Shown here: positions 33,647-46,100 of the stretch, piece by piece
How positions within the stretch are numbered: the first letter of the stretch is position 1
Layout: each line of letters starts with the position of its first letter
Source: Liolophura sinensis
Lineage: Eukaryota; Mollusca; Polyplacophora; Chitonida; Chitonidae
Direction of reading: 5' to 3'
NCBI RefSeq assembly: GCF_032854445.1
Contig: NC_088302.1
Coordinates: forward strand, 38,756,191 to 38,816,190
DNA length: 60,000 nucleotides
Program-made: the position numbers and the translations under genes
Notes under the pieces: generated by a model
Database searches by the model: none
What the model was told of the DNA's origin: nothing
The model's input: the letters and a program-made list of their open reading frames with translations, nothing else

Positions 33647-34339
33647 GTGTACATGGTTAAATGCTTTTTAACCCATCTTCACCTTCAAGACCATTTACAC
33701 TAGGATCTGACAGATTCACTCATTCAAAATATCTGGGTTCCAAGCTCATTATTCACTTATCAGACACGAATTATGTTTATAAATGGAGGAAGTCATGGCT
33801 GTGAAACTACTGCAGCTGATGTAACAAATCATAAAACTGAACGTCCTAATGAAAAGCAGGAGGTGAAACTGCCAGAGCTGGATTTGAACATGGAATGACC
33901 CTCAAGACATGAGATCATACAAGACTGAGTGAGAGCAATCCTTGTAACACTGGACACTGCAAGATCTACATGTAAGGCAGCGACAGAAAAACGTAGTCAC
34001 ATAATGTGGGTGGTCTCAACATCTCGCCACACTGTCAACTTTACATGTATCTCATTCCCCATTATCAGAGAGAAATGATCTGCTTTTTATACCTAAATTC
34101 AAAACCTACATGACCTGAATTCACAGCTGCAGTGTGTATTTCATGTCATTTTGCATTCAGTAAAATTCCACATACTGGCATAATACAAGTGACAGACTGA
34201 GGAGTCACGCACTTCCACATGCTAATAAGCAGTACAGGCTATGTGCCAATTAAATGTACATGCATTATATGTACATGTGAAACAGGTGTTGAAAAAGAAG
34301 GAAGTCTAGAACACTAATACTTGTACAGGTATCTTCTGC

Positions 34340-34547
34340 AATTCTTCAACCTTTTTTGCACGTTTGCAGGGTGTTTGTTGGATATTCTGAAGGCATTATT
34401 TTGTGAAGACTGATAATATTATAGTTTTTGTGAAGCCCTGAAATTGGTTAATCCGACCAATGTAATTTTGTTTCTAACTCAAAAAAAAAAAAATGTGTGT
34501 AAATTGCACTGAAAGCTGCTTTATCACATGTGAAAAGCTTGAGGAGC
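34340..34547. repeat. MITE-like family B copy
   Basis: The left edge is 'attcttcaaccttttttgc' and the right edge 'gtgaaaagcttgagga'. The inside has 'ttgtgaagactgataatatt' and 'gccctgaaattggttaatcc'. It has the same orientation as 33449-33646. Confidence 0.78.
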
Positions 34548-37258
34548 CAGGGTACAGATACATATATAGCATGTGCTTGGGCCTCCAGGAAAAACCGTAA
34601 CTTTATGTCATGAATGTTAATAAACTCACATGCATTTACATATGAACACGGGTAGGTACTGATAGGCAATTCTAGACCCACATTAACCAGTAACTTAGCA
34701 TGGGGTACAGATTGATTAATTGATAAAATAACATATAGTTCAGAAATATGCCAGCACCACAAGCCTGATTCCTTAATACTAGTATTAAAGTGAAAGACAG
34801 CATTCATGTCTGCTGAAAGACTACCATTCAAAGTAGTTTAAACCCACATTAAATATTATTCTTAGATTTTTTATGAGAAAACAGAATAAAATATACAATG
34901 TATATAGAAAGACAAAGGAACAAAATTTAAATTCTTCAGTTCTAATAAAATCAGAGAAAAAAAAATCAAGTCCTAAGATTTAAGTAATTAAAAGTTAAGC
35001 ACTGTCTGGTGAAATGCCATCTTCTCATTCCCATGAACCTTCGGCGTCCCTCACGTATTTTACACTTACTCTGATATTTGCAAATTGCTCACTAAACGCT
35101 AAATAAATGCCAAAAAATATATTTAGGGAGATGAATGCTGTTTAGGCCCCGAGACTGCTGCTGTCTGACATGATTTGTGATACGATCATTGAATATTACA
35201 CGGCTTGTAAATCAACTGATTTTACATCTGTGGTGGTCTGTATAAGACAAAGAGGTGCCAAACAACACTTTTTGAAATGGCCTGTCAGCTATACGTAACT
35301 AAATTGTTGTGAACGATCTCAAAATGATGTCTTCTGAAGTAGTTCTGTGTTTATCATGTCACTTCATGAAGTGAATGGGTAAAGGCTACGTCACAGCTTG
35401 GACTGTGCAGTCTGATAGTAATGTGTTTGATTGGATAAAATTCTCAAGATGACTGCCTCGGCTCACAACAGCCATTTGTGCAGTACCGGTATTGTCATTT
35501 TGTTCTATATGTTATTCAGTGAAATCTCATTAAAATAATAAAGTATGATACTTTTCAGAAAGCTTGAGCATCCTGCTTTCAATTGAAATATGTTTTAGCC
35601 AGGTGCTGTCTTGTCTTTAAATTTCCTGTGGAATAACTGGCTGCTATATCTAAAGTAATACTTGGAAAGGGATAGAAGGGCTTTATGTACAGGACCTGTG
35701 ACAGTGTCACAATGTTTTCCTGAGTCTTAAATTATACATGCCAATACAACTGAGGTCATAGCTTAAGATATCACTGTTTACAGCAATGTATAGGTCACCT
35801 CCAATACCTGGTTCGTATAGTAAGGGTCATATAAATGTACATGTGTGTGGATATCTGGAGCCATGTTAGTTCTGGAAAATGTTTCAAACTGTTAGGCACC
35901 CACACCAATCAAGCTGTATTAAACAAACATGTAAACTGAACAATACCGTGATGGTTTACCAATAAAAAGTTTAGCCTTCATAAAAATTTTTTTCATTCAC
36001 AGACTTTATAAGCTCTCAGAAAGCATTATTCTTAAGCTTCACATTACAAAATGTCCTTAAACAATCACAATGTCACCTCTAGTGTTTGAGATCAGAACTT
36101 CCATTTTTCTTCCTACACATGCCCCTGATAGTACTTCACCGATGGTAAACACTTCTTTATGAAATTCTATGGGAATTCATGTGCGGGTAACTTGTAGTTT
36201 CAGCAAATGTAATACATGTACATGTATAAAATAATACGTTTTAATCTTCTAATTTCCCTGGCCTGCACTGATAGGTAACACATTGTTACTTAAATTACAG
36301 TCTAAAGTGTCTCATTCAATGGTATGTAACATTTGCACACACCAAATATGTGTATAATTACAAAAGGTGTCATATCTCCATCTTTTGCGCTGATTTATTT
36401 TGATAGATTGATCACACTGTGCATACTCACAAATCTCTCACCTATGTGTACACATCGACAGCTTGTTACATGGATGGGGGAAACCGAAGTGTCCAGCGTC
36501 TGTTGCGTTGATGCAGTCTAATAACTCACAAATCACATCCTACTTTTTTACACTTCCAGAGGTACGAGAAAGTATGAGGCCGAGCATGACCATACCTGCC
36601 TGTTTACCTGCTGTTTAGTGGCTTGTCTGCAGAATGTAGACTTTGACAGTGTGATGTTAACAGCATATGTGACATGCCCCATGTAATACTGTTATCAGTT
36701 AGAACATCTTCTCAACCCTGATTAAAAGCTTACACAAGATCAACCCTTTGGACTTGAGCACACGATTTAATGATCCACTAAACCTACATGTGCTTGGAAC
36801 TTACACTGGACATAGATAATAATGTATTAAAGGGCCCTGCACACTTGCTGTGTTTTAAATGTTCAGCATACTTATCAAAATCCATTAACACAACAGCGTC
36901 AACGTCTAATTATTCCTGCACAAACTAAATACAAGGATATATAGATCCATTAACAAACCTCATTCTGTAATTATTGTATGTGCTTCCCAGCTGACACAAG
37001 GCTGATTAACCAAAGTGATCAAGCAGAAAAATGGTCAGTGCTCAAATTACATGGATACAACATGCCACCTGTCACTACAAATAAAATTACACTGTAAATC
37101 TGCCATTAAACCTTATAACTTGAGATCACATGGTATGTGGTTAATTTGTGATCATATTATTGAAGCCTGTAGGGAAAACTGTTGTGAATTTCTACATTCA
37201 GATATTCCAATACACACATGTATTCAGACTGACTGGAAGGTGCATGCGTTGTACTACC

Positions 37259-37478
37259 CTAATTTCTCAGCCTTTTCACATACCAAAGAGCAGTTTTCAA
37301 TGCTATATATGCACATTTTTAACTTGATTTTGGAGACAGAACTACTGTACGTTGATTGGGTTGGTCAATTTTAAGGCTTTACAAAAAAGTGTAATTTCAT
37401 CATTCTACACAGAATAATGCCTTCGGAATGTATGCTTGAATAAAAACCTTGCAAACATGTGAAATGGTCATTAAATTA
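37259..37478. repeat. MITE-like family B copy, opposite orientation
   Basis: It starts 'ctaatttctcagccttttc', contains 'cattctacacagaataatgc' and 'cttgaataaaaaccttgc', and ends in a degenerate right edge 'gtgaaatggtcattaaatta'. Inner words are the reverse complement of those at 33449. Confidence 0.72.
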
Positions 37479-40415
37479 CAGTACTTAATAATGAACAAAA
37501 ATCAAGTAAAACTACATGAATTTATGTACATATGATCCTTTGCAGACATTTCTGTTATTCGTACAACCAGACACAATGTCAGGAAAGATCCCCCAAAAAT
37601 AGTAAAACTCAAGTAATGTGTGAGTCATAAAACTGAACAATGAACATGTTGTATATTTCCTTACACTTGAACACATGTGCATGTAAACGATGTACATGTG
37701 ACACCATACACATATATACATGTACTTATGTATAACTGTATAGCACATCTTGTACTTTAGGTAAAACTTTCCAAAAAGATGTACAATACATTCTCACATC
37801 TGAGAATTCCAAAGAGAACAGAAGGAGTATCCATGGAATTCTTTAAAACAGGGTCAAACAGTGAAAGCAGGTATTTGCTCAGTCTGACACATGCATGACC
37901 TGACCTTCTGACAAAAGACACCAAAAAAAATACCATGAGGAAAACAAAAAGGCTACTACAAAGGCAAACAACAATGGAACATCCCTTGAAAGTATAATGT
38001 GATCACCCAATCCGACATCTGTCAATGTCGTACACCTTGGGCAAGCCACTGTGGTGACCTGGCAAAGTGCATTGGCCACACCCACTGGCCGGATTGTCAC
38101 TACTCTGTCGAAGTGGCACAGGTATTCAACAAGTTCTCACCCTCAACACCAACTTAGGCACACCAGAATTTGTAAGGACTACTGCAGCTGGGTTGCGTTC
38201 ATACCAGATTTATGTCCAATACATTGTACATCTGAGACTTATGTTTTATTAGTCCCAGAATAAATGATGGATCTACTGTATAAAACATATTTCAAACATG
38301 CTAATGAAGTTAAACAACTTTGAAATTGATAGGTCAGATATTACTGAGATTGTGTGTCAATGCCTGTACATTTATATACAACTTGCATATGTACATGAAC
38401 TTTGGCTGGAAAACAGGTCGAAGAAAAACTTATCTGAGGGATTAAAGGTTAGACTCAATACATGATATAACTACATGTACTTGTTGTCTACTGATCAAAA
38501 ATACATGTAGTTTAAAAACTATTTAAAAAAAAACCTTCCGCTGATTTTGTGCAAGTTACAAAAAGTCTGATATCCACCAGATAAGCCAAGGCTTCTAACT
38601 AACTGTTAAATCCTGTATTCATACATGTAGCTAACACAACTCAGTTCATGATAAGCTCCTTGAACAATAATTATATCACATTTCTATACAACAATTAATA
38701 TATCTGTGACATTTATACATGTACAATCTCGATAATGCAGTAAACAATCCAGTTTAGAGGTCGGTCTGAAGCCAGGGATGTGGCAGACAGGTAAAAGTAC
38801 AGCAGACTACCACCTTGTGTCACTTGAACTATAGACACCCACAAGTGATGTACATCTAAAGGCGGAGTCCAGCCTGTCTACCTGCTAATATCCCTCTCAC
38901 CAGCTGGTAATTGTTACCAATCAATTCTATATCGTTATGCTCCACTGACTTCATCTACACACACGATACTAATGCCATTTACTAAACACATATATATCTA
39001 CCATAACCTTCAGGTTGACACATGCTCTTTGTGTAACTCACACACTAGTTAGATTGTATTGTCCTTTAATTACTCTCACTCCAAATATACACTTAATACT
39101 AGAGGTGTGAGCTTTTGATAAAAAAGGGTGCTAAAAGCAAATTTTCGGCCTGAAAAAACATACATGTGCTCTTGTGAGATTAACTAGCAAACAAACAATA
39201 TTTTTCTCACTCTGTGTCCTTCACCCCTTAAAAAAAAAGAGTAACAATATTACTGACATAAACAGTTGTAACAGCTAAGGTAAGGGCTTCGTTCTTCATG
39301 TTCTACAGGATATTTTCTCTGCAGTACATGTGTATGACATGCTATGCTATATATTTACAGTAAAGTACATGGGGAGGGGGGAGTACGTTTCATGATCTAC
39401 TGAAATTTAGCCTGTTTTAAGACACTTTCTATAATCGGTTAATGAAGCTTTCACTTCTCATAATTATGACAAAGTGTGTATGCACTGTAATAGGGTCAAA
39501 ATGTCTGATATTTAGCTCTTGAGAATGAAGATCATGACAAAAATTGAGGTCATCCAATGTGATTTAGGCATGCCAAATGTGTTAGATTCCAGCTATATAA
39601 TTATGAAGCAATATGGAAGTGGATAAAATAGCACAAACAATCATTTATATGTCTAAAATTATGTATATATAGTAATCATTGTGATGACCTGGGCTCAATC
39701 TTTATTCTGGGCTCTTAAAACAAGTCAATAATCAAACATTTTGACCAATGAGTAATGATCATAAATTTAGCCTTGCCCTTGTAGAGAGAGGAGCACATTT
39801 AAAGTAACCAGTGCTATAGCACAGTGACAAACTGAATGTAGTTTCAGTGGGAAACAGAATTTTCGTCACGGCTCTCATAGATCATACCTGCTTTAATTCC
39901 CATCAACATCACAAAACTAATTTTCAAAACGCCCAATTGTTCTCAAATTTCTTTTTCAAATTTCTTATTCATAACTACCAATTTTCGACACACAAACATG
40001 ACAGTTTCAGGCCATAACAGTTATGAGCATGGGATCTCGCAAATCTATTTACTATTATATGCATTGAAACCTTCTCTAGAAATAACTGCTTTGTGGCACA
40101 AGATTTCAGCTAGATTTTGGTGGAGTCCTGTCAAGAGTATGCAGATCATGTGGTTTTCAAGACGGCTGTTGACACAGAACAACACGATGTCAATTAAATT
40201 TTTATCTTTAACACATCATGTGATTTTTGCGATAACTGCCAACGGCATAGTTGAACAAACAAACCAGATAATACTAGTCCATCTAGATTGACATTCATCC
40301 CTCCTTTAGAATAGATTTATTATAGACATAAAAGCCTCCATAGCACACAATCCTAGGCCAATGGTGACATTTTCTCACTGCTCCACGATGAAGCAGAACA
40401 TACGCCTAGCTGCTC

Positions 40416-40426
40416 AAGATGGCGGC
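40416..40426 (+). promoter_or_regulatory. YY1-like site
   Basis: AAGATGGCGGC is an exact match to the known YY1 consensus, a motif often found close to transcription starts. A weaker relative (AAACATGGCGA) lies at 41048-41058. No transcript start is known here, so function is inferred. Confidence 0.4.
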
Positions 40427-41004
40427 AGTGGCCCATGCGTGTACGCCATGGAGGCCTTCATGGCTATAATAAATCTATCCTAAAGCCAGAAGGGACATAT
40501 GGTGATGATGCAGTGGGTGCAGAAAGCAGGTCTAGGCTGGTGTCTTTTATTTGCACAAGACTTTCCGAGAACAAAGGCAATTGGCCTGGACCTACATTAA
40601 ATACGAAATTAACACTGTTAGTGTCTAGACTCCAACGACACTAGGCCAGTATGAGTAAAGGAGCTGTGACTAGCCGCACAAATGTAGCTCAAGTGATCCA
40701 ACGATGCACTGACATGCCGAGCAGACAGAGCCACACTGACTTCTGGTATCAGTATCACAGGATGTTCAACACGTTCTGTGAGCATTGGTTGCAGGACATT
40801 AGGTTTTTAATGATGTTAAAGTCATTGCAAAGAAACTCTTGGACATGTCTCCATGCTGTGGTAAAATGAGAGCCGCAATTACTACAGTTCCCATTCGACA
40901 TCTGGCTCTCCTGACTTTCTCTGGTACTGCTTATGACCCTCGGCCAAAGGTCAGGGAAAGCCAGTAAACAAAACAATGTGATGCAAAGGCCCAGGTTTCA
41001 CAAG

Positions 41005-41014
41005 GTCACGTGAC
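41005..41014. promoter_or_regulatory. CLEAR/E-box palindrome
   Basis: GTCACGTGAC is a perfect palindrome and the known core of the CLEAR motif bound by TFEB/MITF family and USF factors. It lies between the two genes' presumed 5' regions. Chance occurrence in 60 kb is possible but unlikely for a given 10-mer. Confidence 0.4.
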
Positions 41015-41675
41015 ATGAAATTGATTATTGCATGAAATTTGGAGCCCAAACATGGCGAAAGTATACCAAAGCGAAGACGTTTTGCCAAAACACCAAGGAT
41101 TTACTCTACCAGTTGATCGGAACATAAAAACACGAAAGCAAACATAATTTATCTGTCATCAATGCTTATATCTATGAGGTCTGGGTTTTATTTAGGATTT
41201 AATGCTTAAGATTAAAGGCAACTGTTATGATAGAACAGGAGTACATTGTTAAATCTGCTGTCAGCTTCACTCATGGAGCTAGAGTTGGGGCTAAGTGACA
41301 ACATGTGAAAAAAAGAGTAATTTGTAAATACAACAATCACTGTGCCTATGACAGGTAGGTTGATAACGTGCTTCAAACTTTATATAAAGACTTAATTGGA
41401 AAAATGGGAGTTAGTTAACAGATACATAAACATGCGCGATGCTGGGTGGATTAAGCTCGGTAATCTTACGGCAATGTTCCATCGCACTATCGTACGACGT
41501 TGTTGTTGTGAACCTAAGCGATCGAAGGTAGTGGCAGATAATTTTTACTAGACTTTACTGAAATTACTCTTTTTGACAATACCACGTTACGAAAACTCTG
41601 AGCTGCACGACAAGTCAGTCAGGACTAGAAAGGTTTTTGAATGAATATGTGTGAGGAGAAGTAAAAAACACTGAC

Positions 41676-41760
41676 CTTTACTGGTGACAACTGCAAAGAC
41701 GGTGGCCGATCTACGATCGTTTCGATGTGACTAACCACCGGAAGTTACACGCAGAAGCAG
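41676..41760 (-). other. FHIP1: Candidate noncoding first exon of FHIP1
   Basis: The first coding exon begins with a 5' UTR behind a splice acceptor, so an upstream exon must exist. On the minus strand a strong donor TAAAG|gtcagt occurs at 41676/41675, in the CG-richer segment next to an ETS-like site. The upper limit given is arbitrary. The exon would be joined over 13.8 kb. There is no direct proof, and other donors in the intron could be used instead. Confidence 0.3.
41737..41745 (+). promoter_or_regulatory. ETS-like site
   Basis: ACCGGAAGT is the canonical high-affinity ETS word, common within about 50 bases of TATA-less transcription starts. It supports a promoter at about 41.7 kb, probably firing on the minus strand toward FHIP1. 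Confidence 0.4.
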
Positions 41761-42735
41761 TCGGCTCGCCCTTTGACCTCAAATAAATAACAGGTGCTCG
41801 TCCCTGTATTTCAGCGTTTTGAACCATTTGGACACAGTAAACGCCAATTCCTTCATTAACTATTATTGTTGGTTCTTACAGAGCTAACTATGTATTTTTG
41901 CCCGCTAGTGCAAAGTGTTTGCTTTCTGTACACCCCAGGGGTGAGAAGGTCAGATCGACTCAAAACGGTCACGGTCAACTGCTGTGTACATTTTCCTCGG
42001 AAATAGTCCTCTCACTCGGTCGGCTATATTTTCAATTTTGCGTCGGGAAAAAGAAAACTTTGAATTCAGTATTGACTTTAAGCACATGAAATAAAGACCA
42101 AGCTTTGTGTGTCAGATTTTCACCATCATTTTGCAACGAAAATCTTCACCGCATCACACCCATAAGAGTCAGTGCTCGTCCGCGTTAAACAACACTTCCT
42201 GTAAAGTTCACAATGGCGATGAGAGTGAAGAAGTCAGCTACCGTTCGTTGCCATTGATGTGGTTTGTGGCTGATGGTTCGTTTATTCGCTCTTAACCGCC
42301 CCAGAGCTGATATCCGTCGGGTTAACGAAAGCCTTGGAATACAGTCTTGTATGGGGTTTTGAGAAATGTGGTATTATTGTTTGACAGTATGTGAACGAAG
42401 TTGATTCATGGCATTCGCATGGGATCACCCGGTTTTCGAAATGAACTAAAGTGACAGTCTAACGTGATTGATGGCACCATGGCGTAAGATGACTAACTTG
42501 AGCAGACATGAATAATGTGATGAAACAGCTGGATACGTGGATGTTAACTTTACAGTATACCTTTCAATAATTCTCTCGAAAATCATCTTACAATGAAATT
42601 GTTGGAAACCATGGAAAATGTGACATGGCAAACCGTGGACGTGCACTATGGGCAATTTTGCAGTGAGAAGTGATGAAGTGGAGTAGGGATTTATTTTAGC
42701 AGAATGCTGCAAAGTTGACAACAAATGCCAAGGAA
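41761..42735. other. Candidate bidirectional promoter and POSH 5' UTR
   Basis: This lies between the presumed FHIP1 5' exon and the POSH start codon. It has more CG dinucleotides than the flanking DNA. It holds a small plus-strand open frame starting ATGGCGATG at 42213 (14 codons), which could be an upstream ORF if transcribed. No TATA box was clear. An in-frame stop (TAG 42697-42699) precedes the POSH ATG. Confidence 0.4.
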
Positions 42736-43125
42736 ATGGACGAAAAAGCTTTGAACGAACTGCTGGAATGTTCAGTTTGCTTAGATCGGCTAGATCATAC
42801 CAGTAAAGTTCTGCCATGCCAGCATACATTCTGCCGGCGGTGCCTGGAAGAAATCATCAGCACCAAAAGGGAACTACGATGTCCGGAGTGTCGGACGTTG
42901 GTTGAGATCAGAGTAGAAGATTTGCCTACAAATATTCTACTTATTCGTTTACTAGAAGGATTGAAAAATGCAAACAACCCAATTTTGGCAGCCCATTCTG
43001 CAGCGAAACTTCAGTTACAATCCAGACGGCATGACAGTGCTAGTCCCATTTTGCCAGGAGTTCAAAATGCTGTTGGGAGTAGTGGATCACATGAGCGACA
43101 AGGGAGCTCATCATCCTGTAACCAG
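42736..43125 (+). CDS. POSH: POSH exon 1: RING finger
   Basis: The 130 residues carry the RING finger at 12-52, with the core [17 protein letters not shown] and [18 protein letters not shown], then [17 protein letters not shown] spacing is identical to vertebrate SH3RF1. The end is serine-rich ([10 protein letters not shown]) at donor AACCAG|gtgctt, phase 0. Confidence 0.97.
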
Positions 43126-46100
43126 GTGCTTACATGTGTATTTTTTTGTGTTAATCTTGTAATTGTAGGTACTGTAAATTCTGAACTTGAATACTGTATT
43201 TCACCTAAAGTTTGGTATGTAAGAATGCCCTTTCAGAAGCACAGAAGGGCCTTAAAATGATACTTTTGATGCCAACAATTTTTTGTGAGAATACATTTAA
43301 TAAATCACTCAACATCGTTCTTCAGGTGGCCAGTACACATTGAGCTCAGTCTACATACTCATTGAGCGCACTTTACATACAAATTGAGCTCATGCCACAG
43401 GCCCTGCAAGGTGAATGAAGCAGTCAGAATCAAGCAAAATGTGTCAGTTGACAAATGCTAAACTTTACATGAAATGCAGTAAATTTGTGTTCAGAATTTC
43501 ATATTTATATACAGGGTAATGTATGAACTAACTCTGTTTTGATCTGCTTTTACTCAGGATGTAAAAGGATAACCAGGATGACATTACATTGATATGCTAT
43601 ATGTGTGGGCACTGCAGATGTCTTTCAGTGGCCCAGACACACCTTAGGTTTCCAGGAATTTTCAAAACTGTATTCTCGGAGCCTTGATGAACAGAAGGTA
43701 TTAACAGGGTCATTAAGGTGACCAATACACAATAAAATCACTCAATAGGTGAAAAGTTTATGTTTAACTTAATCATGGAAAAGCTCATCATTTGCTTGCC
43801 AAAGGTTGGTGGTTTACTTCCTTCACTGGTAAAACTGATCACCACTCACTTGTAGTATGAGTGAAGTTCCACAACATGAATACAGTATTAAACGCAAGTT
43901 ACATGCACATTCAAAGTGCCTGCTACCCAGAACCCTTGCGCATGGTAATGAAATGCCCATTCTACATGATACATTTGCTAGTGTGGAACTAAATGTATGC
44001 CTGATATCATATATTCTGAAAGTGTACATGTTGTTTTTATTTACCTACATTTTGATAATTTGATAATTTTCTTTTGTCTTTAAAGCCAGTATCTCAGCGG
44101 TGAAATATATAGCACAACTACCATGTATATCGTCTCTTGCTGTGTCAAACACCATTCACCACATGGTCACACTGACATGCTCCAAAAATGCACAGTGCAT
44201 CTCATTACATTATCTTCCTATAGTGATGAAATACTTTGAACATACAGTGTTTAGGAAAAGTTTAATTTATACTAAACAGAGTACCCTGATTCCCCAACTT
44301 TTTCCAAATGAAAGAGCAACTTTCAAAGCATTTTATGCACATTTTTAATTTGATTTTGCAGACAAACCTCTATTGGTCAGATTGGCCAATTTCAGGTTTC
44401 ACAAAAACACGGTCTCATTTTTAAGGAGCACAATCGCCCTCACGTGTCTCTACGAACCTGATCCATTATCCAGGTACACTTCTATCGCACGCCTCGTAAA
44501 AATCTCCATTCATCTTTAATCATTTGCCAGTTACTGTATGTAGACAGCATAATAGGAATGTGTACGAGTCATGTATGGTATGGAAAATGACGTCTATCAC
44601 AACTGTGACCTAAAGAGGTGGAACATATAGGGGCCACATAAAATTTTATTCTGATGCATAAGGTGAAGTGTCACTACATGTGCTTGACACAGTGAGGCCT
44701 TGAAGGATGGCCGGATCAGAGGCCAGACCAAGAAAGATTTGGACAAACACAACTCAAGCACCATGTTCGTTGCCCAAATATAGTCACCTTTCTTCGAAAA
44801 CTCACCTTGTGGCCGTGGAGCACTAGTCTCTACTGTCGGAAACAGCATCATCTCGGTCCGGCATTAATGTCACTGTGCCACAACAGCCACGAATAGACAG
44901 TGCCATTGAACAGGCGTTGGTGGCTGCCTGTAAAAAAAAAAAAACTGCTGAAAACTGCTTACAAGAAAGCATCCAGTTATTTCTATACTTAAATAAAATT
45001 GTCAACATGTGATGCTGATGGGTCTCTCATTTTCATTCATAGTCTTGTTCCAAAAACTGGATGTCAAAATGTACATGTACAGACATGATTGCTGAGCTAC
45101 ATGTAGGTATCAGTAGATTTATTTATTCACCTACATTTAGTTAGTTGCTTCTTAAGCAGATAAAACACACATTCAGAATGTTTGAGTACTTATTCAGAAG
45201 ATAAGTACATGTGATTACATCAGTAATCAATATGTACTTTTTGCTTCCCAAAGCTATACGACGTTGTGGCTTTCAGTTTAGTTGATTCCAGTCACTCTCC
45301 TTGCTCCTCAGAGAAGGGTGAAATTCAGCTCTCCTCATCACTCTCCTTAGGTACATGTATACCAGGAAAACTACTTATCACTCTGCTCCTATTTGTAAAA
45401 ATGAACCCCTGCAAAAAGAATAATATTATCAGTCTACACAGGCTAATGCCTTCAGAGTATGCTTGAATAAACACCTTGGGAACATTTGAAAAGGTTGAAG
45501 AATTACGATATATGCCAAAAACATGCATGTATATAGACATGTAGCAGGTGTTTTGGCTAGAGGATGTTTTGATCTGATGCCTTGAATGCGAATAAATCAC
45601 CCATGTACATGCACAAATTGCACATGTATCCCATAAGCTACACTAAGCATGATTAGTGTAATGCTTAAGATCTTTTCTTTTAACTCGTGTTACAATTTAA
45701 TACTCCAATGCTGTGAAGGATCGTCAATAGTAACCTTGTTCAATCCATCAAGTGCTCAAGTGTGTCATATAATCACCGATCCCTGGTCCACTTTACTTAC
45801 ACGTAAATGTGTAGGAATGCCTGTAAGCTGAAAAGAGCACAACATGTACACCAAAAAATGAATCTGCATTACACTAGAGCCATGTCTTAAGGGAGTTCAG
45901 CCTCCATGGAAATCTCATGAGAGCTGCTAGATTTTGGAAGTAGGGTAACAGATTGTAAGAAGGCTGGTCACTTTACACTTTAAACGACTGTTCTAGCTTT
46001 TGATTATTATTTATTTTGACACTGATCTAGTATATGTATGTGTATTTTTCTGCACAGTTGCTTTCTCTGTTTTTGTCAGTTGGGAATTGCTCAGTCACGT

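Larger units (their letters stand above)
27853..41675 (-). other. Presumed FHIP1 intron 1 / upstream region (13.8 kb)
   Basis: No coding exon of any known family was recognised here. It contains SINE family 1 copies (27926, 28899, 30208, 30598, 30929, fragment at 33107), MITE-like family B copies (33449, 34340, 37259), a 131-bp tandem array (32643-32940) and a 46-base tandem duplication at about 32266-32336. Many palindromic TACATGTA words also occur. If the noncoding exon near 41.7 kb is wrong, this would instead be intergenic. Confidence 0.5.

Noticed and set aside
34448-34831. 127-codon minus-strand open frame
   Set aside because: It overlaps a MITE-like family B copy and AT-rich DNA; a related peptide appears at 37015-37374 only because that is another copy region.
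40435-40869. Two adjacent plus-strand open frames near 40.5-40.9 kb
   Set aside because: They have no recognisable domain and no consistent splice sites; the YY1 word nearby is not enough to call a gene.
42446-42829. 127-codon minus-strand open frame opposite the POSH start
   Set aside because: It is antisense to the POSH 5' UTR and RING codons; the sense strand has the conserved protein.
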